DNA from: Candidatus Omnitrophota bacterium
Lineage (GTDB): Bacteria > Omnitrophota > Gorgyraeia > 2-02-FULL-51-18
Assembly: GCA_023247935.1 (NCBI GenBank)
Contig: JAHFFM010000103.1
Location: 1-6,903, forward strand
DNA: 6,903 bases
Reading direction: 5' to 3'
Of the stretch, positions 1 to 3,555 are shown in pieces; within the stretch, counting starts at the first letter, position 1, and each line of letters opens with the position of its first letter. Position numbers and translations under genes: made by a program. The notes beneath the pieces are model-generated. The model was not told the origin of the DNA, did not search any database, and saw only the letters and a list, made by a program, of their open reading frames with translations.

Positions 1-88
1 GATCCCACAACCTTAAAAGATTGGAAAGTGGGGAAAGGCGAGGAAAAAAACTGCATTTTGAGACAGGCTCATGAAAGAAAAAAGCGGC

Positions 89-140
89 GCAGGCTCCATC
101 ATGGCGATGGCCTCATTACTAGAAGAATAAGGAGATGAGG
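89..140 (-). repeat. 52-bp internal segment, flipped relative to copy 2
   Basis: Starting GCAGGCTCCATC and ending GGAGATGAGG, this segment is an exact 52-base reverse complement of 3376-3427, while the sequence outside it in the same arm is collinear between the copies. It therefore lies inverted inside otherwise same-orientation arms. Its left boundary (GCAGGCTC) echoes ACAGGCTC at 63-70 as a short direct repeat. No recombinase site is recognised. Confidence 0.85.
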
Positions 141-165
141 TTGTATTTAAACCGGGGGGTTATTC

Positions 166-194
166 ATTAGAAATGGAATTCGTCCATTTCTAAT
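166..194. repeat. Perfect 12-bp stem-loop inside repeat copy 1
   Basis: ATTAGAAATGGA and TCCATTTCTAAT are exact reverse complements separated by the 5-nt loop ATTCG. The same 29 bases occur unchanged at 3462-3490, although surrounding bases differ. No T-run follows, so it is not a typical intrinsic terminator. Confidence 0.85.
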
Positions 195-196
195 GT

Positions 197-223
197 CCTA
201 AACGACCTAAACGACCTAAACGA
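197..223. repeat. 9-bp tandem array CCTAAACGA x3
   Basis: Three perfect copies of CCTAAACGA lie head to tail, followed by AGTGCAGGAGCAGGAGCAGG, itself a short GAGCAG repeat. The homologous arm at 3493-3528 has four units with substitutions, so the array varies in copy number between elements. Confidence 0.9.
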
Positions 224-274
224 AGTGCAGGAGCAGGAGCAGGTCTCGGTTAAAAGGTTTTATTCTGATAGATT

Positions 275-323
275 AAAAAAAAGCCCCGCCTCTCCTTTTT
301 AAATAAAGGGAAGACGGGGCTTT
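275..323 (-). terminator. Intrinsic terminator of the microprotein unit
   Basis: On the minus strand a GC-rich hairpin (arms AAAGCCCCG at 280-288 and CGGGGCTTT at 315-323, plus a weaker inner stem CCTTT/AAAGG) runs straight into eight T residues (A275-A282 on the plus strand). It begins 33 nt after the stop codon of the zinc-ribbon gene. The plus-strand side has only CTTTGCCC after the stem, so it acts mainly on minus-strand transcripts. Confidence 0.9.
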
Positions 324-356
324 GCCCATCTTAATTCAACTTAATTTTATAAATGA

Positions 357-533
357 TTAATAACGTCCGCCGCCACCGCTGCTGTTTTTACGTTTTGAAA
401 AACATTCTTTGCAATAGACTGGACGATCTCCTGTGGGTTTGAATGGAACATCACAATCTTTTTTACATTCTGAACAAGTTGCTTTATGCATTTCTCGTGG
501 TCCACCGAATCCGCCGCTTTGTTGATAAGCCAT
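357..533 (-). CDS. CxxC-x17-CxxC zinc-ribbon microprotein
   Basis: This 58-residue protein starts MAYQQSGGFGG and ends KRKNSSGGGGRY. Four cysteines form CSEC (residues 20-23) and CKEC (41-44), separated by exactly 17 residues that include the PFKPTGDRPVYC segment typical of the CxxC-x17-CxxC small zinc-ribbon family. The pairs very likely bind one structural zinc. The role of the family is not established; a nucleic-acid or ribosome-linked role is a guess. An additional Cys lies at residue 27. The Gly-rich ends are probably flexible. The start ATG at 533-531 is fixed by AAAGGAG five bases upstream. A longer overlapping frame (347-553, minus) has no such site and loses the cysteine pattern. 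The gene lies 63 nt downstream of the Lys-rich microprotein and is followed by a terminator, so the two are probably cotranscribed. Confidence 0.9.
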   Translation of the reverse strand: MAYQQSGGFGGPREMHKATCSECKKDCDVPFKPTGDRPVYCKECFSKRKNSSGGGGRY

Positions 534-538
534 AATAT

Positions 539-545
539 CTCCTTT
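539..545 (-). promoter_or_regulatory. Ribosome binding site AAAGGAG for the zinc-ribbon gene
   Basis: AAAGGAG on the minus strand lies 5 nt before ATG 533-531. It decides the reading frame in favour of the cysteine-containing protein over the longer overlapping frame. Confidence 0.85.
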
Positions 546-596
546 AATTTCAATAAGTTCGTTAATAAAAATTTAAATTTAATCTCAATAGCAATA

Positions 597-734
597 CTAA
601 TTGGAAGCTGTTTCCGAACCTCCCTGACTCGTAATTTTCTTTTTAGCCAGTTTTTCTTTTTTCTTTTGTTCTTGTTTTCTTTTTGTTTCCAATTCTTTTT
701 GTTTCTTTTGATAAGAATAATTAACTTTTGCCAT
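597..734 (-). CDS. Small Lys/Glu/Gln-rich conserved-type protein (45 aa)
   Basis: The 45-residue protein begins MAKVNYSYQKKQKELETK and ends SQGGSETASN, with a TAG stop. Residues 9-33 are almost entirely Lys, Glu, Gln and Arg and should form one highly charged helix; a nucleic-acid or ribosome association would be a guess. The MAKVNYSY..K start resembles small conserved hypothetical proteins I remember from many Gram-negative genomes, but no function is known to me. The ATG at 734-732 follows AAAGGAG by four bases, which is strong support for a gene this short. It is the first gene of a minus-strand pair with the zinc-ribbon microprotein. The Phe-rich plus-strand frame covering the same bases (486-737) is its shadow. 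Confidence 0.78.
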   Translation of the reverse strand: MAKVNYSYQKKQKELETKRKQEQKKKEKLAKKKITSQGGSETASN

Positions 735-738
735 TGAG

Positions 739-745
739 CTCCTTT
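739..745 (-). promoter_or_regulatory. Ribosome binding site AAAGGAG for the 45-aa gene
   Basis: AAAGGAG on the minus strand lies 4 nt before ATG 734-732. The same heptamer precedes the neighbouring microprotein gene. The plus-strand genes at 1028 and 2229 have nothing comparable. Confidence 0.8.
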
Positions 746-821
746 AATTCCTCTACGTCTTAAATACGATAACAGACGGTATCGATCTAATCAATAAAAA
801 ATAATTTTACCTTCAGATACC

Positions 822-827
822 ATTATA
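822..827 (-). promoter_or_regulatory. Possible -10 box for the microprotein unit
   Basis: TATAAT on the minus strand (ATTATA on the plus strand) would start transcription about 80 nt before ATG 734-732. No good -35 box sits at 16-18 nt; the hexamer at 17 nt is a poor TATCAT. The surroundings are AT-rich, so chance is a real alternative. Confidence 0.3.
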
Positions 828-1010
828 TGATTATTTGGTTATCTATGATATAGCCAGCAATAAATAATTTAAGGGTCTGGTTTCAACCCCGAGAACTACT
901 GCTTATCTTCGTTTCGAACGATTAAAAGATTAAAACAGGAAACCGTCCATAAAATCTGGTTTAAAAACGCAATAAAGAAACATTCCAATCATTTTGAATA
1001 AAAATAGATC

Positions 1011-1019
1011 TGATATAAT
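1011..1019 (+). promoter_or_regulatory. Extended -10 promoter TGATATAAT, possibly giving leaderless mRNA
   Basis: TG-A-TATAAT is a perfect extended -10 element with its last base at 1019. The -35 region at about 991-999 (ATTTTGAAT) is weak, as extended -10 promoters tolerate. Transcription would start around 1026-1028, at or beside the A of the glycosyltransferase ATG at 1028, leaving almost no 5' leader. No Shine-Dalgarno sequence lies before that ATG, which is consistent. Confidence 0.55.
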
Positions 1020-1027
1020 AATAACCC

Positions 1028-2191
1028 ATGTCAAAAATTAAAGTAGCACATGTTATTACCCTGCTGGAATTGGGCGGAGCGCAAGGCAACACTTTATTTA
1101 CAGTAACGCGCTTGGATAAAAATCAATTTAACGTTTCACTCATTTGCGGGACGGGCGGAATTTTAGACGCTGAAGCTAAAAAAATTCCAAACATCACCTT
1201 GCATTGGGTCCCCAACCTCATCCGATCCATACGGCCTTGGAAAGATTTCGCTGCGCTGATTCAGCTGGTTAAAATTTTCAAACAAGAGCAATACCAAATT
1301 GTTCACACGCACTCTTCAAAAGCAGGAATTTTAGGACGCATTGCAGCACGCATCGCTGGGGTGCCCATCCTTATTCATTCTATTCATGGATTTGGTTTTA
1401 ATCCTTACCAAAAACTGATTGTGCGTTGGCTGTTTATTGCGCTGGAAGGATGGATTGCCAAATTTACCTCTATTTTAATTGCGGTCAGTCAACAAAATAT
1501 TGAGATGGGCCTTCATCTAAATATTGGAACGCGCTCTCAATATTGCTTAATTCGCAGCGGAGTGGATATTCAAAAAATTCGTGAAACCGCGCTGCAAATA
1601 AATATTCATGAACTAAAAAAAGAACTTCAAATTTCCGATGACGAACTGATTGTTTTAACGATGGGTCCATTCAAAATTCAAAAAGATCCGCTCGCTTTTG
1701 TACGGCTTGCCAGCAAAGTTTCAAAAGTTGTTCCTAACGTTAAATTTTTAATGGCGGGCGATGGCGAATTGCGTCCGCAAATTGAACGGCTGATTCAAGA
1801 ATTAAATTTAAAGAATACTCTTCAACTTTTAGGATGGAAAAAAGACGCCGCAAAATGGATGGCGCTATGCGATGTTTTTGTGTTAACTTCATTGTGGGAA
1901 GGGTTACCTCGATCCGGTGTTGAAGCGCTGATCTGCGGAAAACCTTTCGTGGCTTTCAGCGTGGACGGCATTCCGGAAATTATTCACAATGGAAAAAACG
2001 GATTCTGCTTACCACCCGGTCAACTTGATCTTATGGCTGAAAAGTTAATTGAACTCCTTCAAAACAAATCGCTGCGAAACACTTTCAACCAAAACGCAAA
2101 ACAAACCATTAATGATTCATTTGATATTCATAAAATGGTAACGCAACAAGAAGAGCTTTATCTTCAATTAACACATTCTTCCAATCCATGA
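1028..2191 (+). CDS. GT4-family glycosyltransferase (GT-B fold)
   Basis: This 387-aa retaining glycosyltransferase has a length typical of the family. The N-terminal Rossmann-like half begins with KIKVAHVI and the acceptor-side LGGAQG loop (residues 15-20), then VHTHSSKAGILGRIAARIAG (92-111) and the IHGFGF segment (119-124). The C-terminal glycosyl-transferases-group-1 half holds FLMAGDGELR (240-249), LLGW (267-270) and the nucleotide-sugar EX7E motif EGLPRSGVE (291-299). No signal peptide or clear membrane span is seen, so it is probably cytosolic or membrane-peripheral and adds a sugar to a lipid-linked or polysaccharide acceptor. Donor and acceptor cannot be read from the sequence. An in-frame TAA at 1022-1024 makes ATG 1028 the earliest start. 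There is no Shine-Dalgarno site, and a -10 box ends 8 nt upstream, suggesting leaderless translation. mtgA follows 37 nt downstream in the same direction. Confidence 0.92.
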   Translation: MSKIKVAHVITLLELGGAQGNTLFTVTRLDKNQFNVSLICGTGGILDAEAKKIPNITLHWVPNLIRSIRPWKDFAALIQLVKIFKQEQYQIVHTHSSKAGILGRIAARIAGVPILIHSIHGFGFNPYQKLIVRWLFIALEGWIAKFTSILIAVSQQNIEMGLHLNIGTRSQYCLIRSGVDIQKIRETALQINIHELKKELQISDDELIVLTMGPFKIQKDPLAFVRLASKVSKVVPNVKFLMAGDGELRPQIERLIQELNLKNTLQLLGWKKDAAKWMALCDVFVLTSLWEGLPRSGVEALICGKPFVAFSVDGIPEIIHNGKNGFCLPPGQLDLMAEKLIELLQNKSLRNTFNQNAKQTINDSFDIHKMVTQQEELYLQLTHSSNP

Positions 2192-2196
2192 ACCCG

Positions 2197-2222
2197 TTCT
2201 TTAGATTTACAAATCTTTAGAA
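2197..2222. repeat. 26-bp imperfect palindrome between the GT4 gene and mtgA
   Basis: The arms TTCT-TT-AGATTT and AAATCT-TT-AGAA surround an AC centre. The outer TTCT/AGAA and inner AGATTT/AAATCT pair, with one TT/TT mismatch block. It also reads as a direct repeat of CTTTAGA. It is too AT-rich and lacks a T-run for a convincing terminator. It could be an RNA processing hairpin, an operator or chance. Confidence 0.4.
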
Positions 2223-2228
2223 CCCTCC

Positions 2229-3053
2229 ATGAAAAAACCGCGCAACATGTTTTTTAAATTTCTGATGGTATTGCTAATGGCAAGCCTGATCTATTTACTT
2301 TGGCTTCCATACGTGCCGAATTTAAAAACAACCAACCCAACGACTTCATCTTTAATCGAACGCAGAATAAATCAAGCTGAAAAAAAAGGTAAAAATTTAA
2401 AACCAAAAATGTATTGGAAAAACTTAAACACCCTATCGCCGAACTTAATTCACGCTGTGTTATTGGCTGAAGACGACACGTTCTATCAACATTCAGGATT
2501 TGATTTCGATCAGATTCTGATTGCCCTTAAAATAAACTGGAAGAAAAAACGATTTGCCTATGGGGGAAGCACGCTCACCCAACAAATTGCGCGGACGTTG
2601 TATCTCTCTCCCTCGAAAAATATTTTCAGAAAATTAAAAGAAGCCTTCATTACTGTTTGGATGGAACTTGTTTTGCCCAAAAAAAGAATTTTAGAACTCT
2701 ATTTAAATTTCGCGGAATGGGGGGACGGTATTTTTGGAGCGGAAGCGGCAGCGCGGCATTATTACAACAAAAGCTGCTCGCAGCTCACAGAAGAAGAATC
2801 CGTTGCGTTAGCTTCTATTTTACCCAGCCCCAGAAAATGGAGCCCTTTTAAAGAAACGCCGTTCATGAAACGTAGACGAAACAATTTATTATCCCGCATG
2901 CCAAAAAGAAACTCAACAATTCAAGAACAACCTGTCTTCACCTCCACCTCTACAACCCTCACAACCGCTCCTGAAAATGGGTCCATTACAAACGAATCCA
3001 TTCTATTAGAACTTGAAAAAACCAACACAAATACAGAAAATAATGAAGACTAA
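2229..3053 (+). CDS. mtgA: Monofunctional biosynthetic peptidoglycan transglycosylase (GT51)
   Basis: This enzyme polymerises lipid II into glycan strands at the periplasmic face of the inner membrane. Its 274 aa are somewhat longer than the roughly 230-240 usual for MtgA. Residues 8-28 form a single N-terminal membrane anchor. GT51 motifs appear in order: AEDDTFYQHSGFD (80-92, catalytic Glu81), YGGSTLTQQIAR (111-122), RKLKEA with the second conserved Glu138 (134-139), KKRILELYLN (151-160) and the GAEAAARHYY/LASILPSP segments (170-202). No transpeptidase domain follows. A Ser/Thr/Asn-rich, acidic tail of about 55 residues (about 220-274) is not part of the catalytic domain and looks disordered. 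An in-frame TAG at 2202-2204 bounds the start, and ATG 2229 gives a proper anchor; no Shine-Dalgarno sequence is seen, so it may be translated by coupling or from an SD-less start. The stop lies just before a mobile element at 3060. Confidence 0.93.
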   Translation: MKKPRNMFFKFLMVLLMASLIYLLWLPYVPNLKTTNPTTSSLIERRINQAEKKGKNLKPKMYWKNLNTLSPNLIHAVLLAEDDTFYQHSGFDFDQILIALKINWKKKRFAYGGSTLTQQIARTLYLSPSKNIFRKLKEAFITVWMELVLPKKRILELYLNFAEWGDGIFGAEAAARHYYNKSCSQLTEEESVALASILPSPRKWSPFKETPFMKRRRNNLLSRMPKRNSTIQEQPVFTSTSTTLTTAPENGSITNESILLELEKTNTNTENNED

Positions 3054-3054
3054 T

Positions 3055-3059
3055 TTTAT
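3055..3059. repeat. Left target-site duplication TTTAT
   Basis: TTTAT directly precedes the CCGAGATACCTG terminus of the element and is repeated immediately after the other terminus at 3551-3555. All five bases match. Confidence 0.7.
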
Positions 3060-3094
3060 CCGAGATACCTGACCTGCACCTGCTCTCCTGCACT

Positions 3095-3130
3095 TCGTTT
3101 AGGTTGTTTAGGTCGTTTAGGACGCTTAGG
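3095..3130. repeat. 9-bp tandem array in the left arm (TCGTTTAGG x4)
   Basis: The units TCGTTTAGG, TTGTTTAGG, TCGTTTAGG and ACGCTTAGG are the reverse complement of the right-arm array at 3493-3528, matching unit by unit except for one base in the last. The two arrays would pair to form the outer stem of the element. Confidence 0.88.
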
Positions 3131-3375
3131 GCATTAGAAATGAAGAACCGAGACGAAGAAGATGAGTATTTTTTCTAACCAAAAAGGTGAAGAGCCTGTC
3201 GCGAAATGCAGTTTTACGCTCCTTCGCCTTGCCCCACTTTTCTATTCTTTAAGGTAGTGGGATCCGCTGATGCTGAAAAAGGAGAAGGTTGGAATGAGGA
3301 TTCTCGACGAAAAAAATCCTCACCCTACCCTCTCCTTGTTAAGGCGAGGAAAAAAACTGCATTTCGCGACAGCCT

Positions 3376-3427
3376 CCTCATCTCCTTATTCTTCTAGTAA
3401 TGAGGCCATCGCCATGATGGAGCCTGC
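3376..3427 (+). repeat. 52-bp internal segment, opposite orientation to copy 1
   Basis: This segment, from CCTCATCTCC to GGAGCCTGC, is exactly the reverse complement of bases 89-140, with no mismatch in 52 positions, although flanking parts of the two elements have diverged. It has no counterpart in the left arm of this element. Confidence 0.85.
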
Positions 3428-3461
3428 GAAAAATGAGGGTGTATTTAAACCGAGGTTATTC

Positions 3462-3490
3462 ATTAGAAATGGAATTCGTCCATTTCTAAT
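3462..3490. repeat. Perfect 12-bp stem-loop inside repeat copy 2
   Basis: It is identical to the hairpin at 166-194: ATTAGAAATGGA, loop ATTCG, TCCATTTCTAAT. The left arm has only the single half-site CATTAGAAATG (3132-3142), so the full hairpin occurs in one arm only. Confidence 0.85.
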
Positions 3491-3492
3491 GC

Positions 3493-3528
3493 CCTAAGCG
3501 ACCTAAACGACCTAAACAACCTAAACGA
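3493..3528. repeat. 9-bp tandem array in the right arm (CCTAAACGA x4)
   Basis: The units CCTAAGCGA, CCTAAACGA, CCTAAACAA and CCTAAACGA lie head to tail. Copy 1 has three identical units in the same place. Confidence 0.9.
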
Positions 3529-3550
3529 AGTGCAGGAGCAGGTATCTCGG

Positions 3551-3555
3551 TTTAT
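3551..3555. repeat. Right target-site duplication TTTAT
   Basis: This TTTAT matches 3055-3059. Bases 3552-3554 (TTA) are also the TAA stop codon of the minus-strand gene, so insertion rebuilt that stop from the duplicated target. Confidence 0.7.

Larger units (their letters stand above)
1..249. repeat. Repeat element copy 1 (right arm, truncated by window edge)
   Basis: This non-coding stretch is one arm of the element found complete at 3060-3550. Bases 1-72 match the reverse complement of 3190-3264 with scattered differences. Bases 35-71 also match 3341-3376 directly. Bases 141-249 match 3428-3550 directly, including the hairpin, the CCTAAACGA array and the CTCGG terminus. Bases 89-140 are the exact reverse complement of 3376-3427. 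The outer end reads GCAGGTCTCGG and lacks the TA found in copy 2 (GCAGGTATCTCGG). Base 1 (GATCCC) corresponds to the centre of the palindromic copy 2, so the other arm should lie left of the window and a target duplication cannot be checked here. I see no gene in it. It ends about 25 nt from the terminator of the minus-strand microprotein unit. Confidence 0.85.
735..1027. other. Non-coding divergent intergenic region
   Basis: This AT-rich stretch separates the minus-strand microprotein unit from the plus-strand glycosyltransferase. No coding frame, tRNA or recognised riboswitch is seen. It holds candidate promoters in both directions (822-827 minus, 1011-1019 plus), a small perfect stem TCGTT/AACGA with a 3-nt loop at 909-921, and the direct repeat TCTGGTTT at about 875 and 955. 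None of these small repeats is strong enough to be called an operator. Confidence 0.6.
3060..3550. mobile_element. MITE-like palindromic element, copy 2 (complete, 491 bp)
   Basis: The outer ends are perfect 12-bp inverted repeats, CCGAGATACCTG and CAGGTATCTCGG. Inside them the arms stay complementary over much of their length: a variable CTGCWC-type stretch, then CTGCACTTCG, four 9-bp units, GGGCATTAGAAATG, and further in the segment around GCGAAATGCAGTTTT (3190-3226) against 3341-3375. The centre is GGATCC near 3260-3265. Between the arms are two more short hairpins (TGAGGATT/AATCCTCA at 3295-3322 and CCTCTCCTT/AAGGCGAGG at 3329-3349) and the 52-bp segment 3376-3427. TTTAT flanks both ends. 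No transposase or credible coding frame is inside, so it would have to be moved in trans by an unknown transposase. It occupies the whole gap between convergent genes, starting 6 nt after the mtgA stop and ending 1 nt from the other stop. Confidence 0.82.

Noticed and set aside
197..223. CRISPR-like array
   Set aside because: The units are 9 bp, directly abutting, without spacers, and lie inside a transposable-type element.
347..553. 68-aa minus-strand frame overlapping the zinc-ribbon gene
   Set aside because: It has no ribosome binding site, and the AAAGGAG lies inside it. The alternative frame has the exact CxxC-x17-CxxC family pattern.
486..737. 83-aa Phe-rich plus-strand frame resembling a membrane protein
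   Set aside because: Its Phe/Leu/Ser richness is the complement of the Lys/Glu-rich minus-strand microprotein; no ribosome binding site or promoter supports it.
870..925. Possible tRNA or CRISPR repeat (GGTTTCAACCCC)
   Set aside because: It is a single occurrence, and no cloverleaf or second repeat can be formed around it.
3206..3497. Two short plus-strand frames (63 and 75 aa) inside the repeat element
   Set aside because: They cross palindromic repeats, have no recognisable protein features, and copy 1 of the element does not keep them open in the same arrangement.
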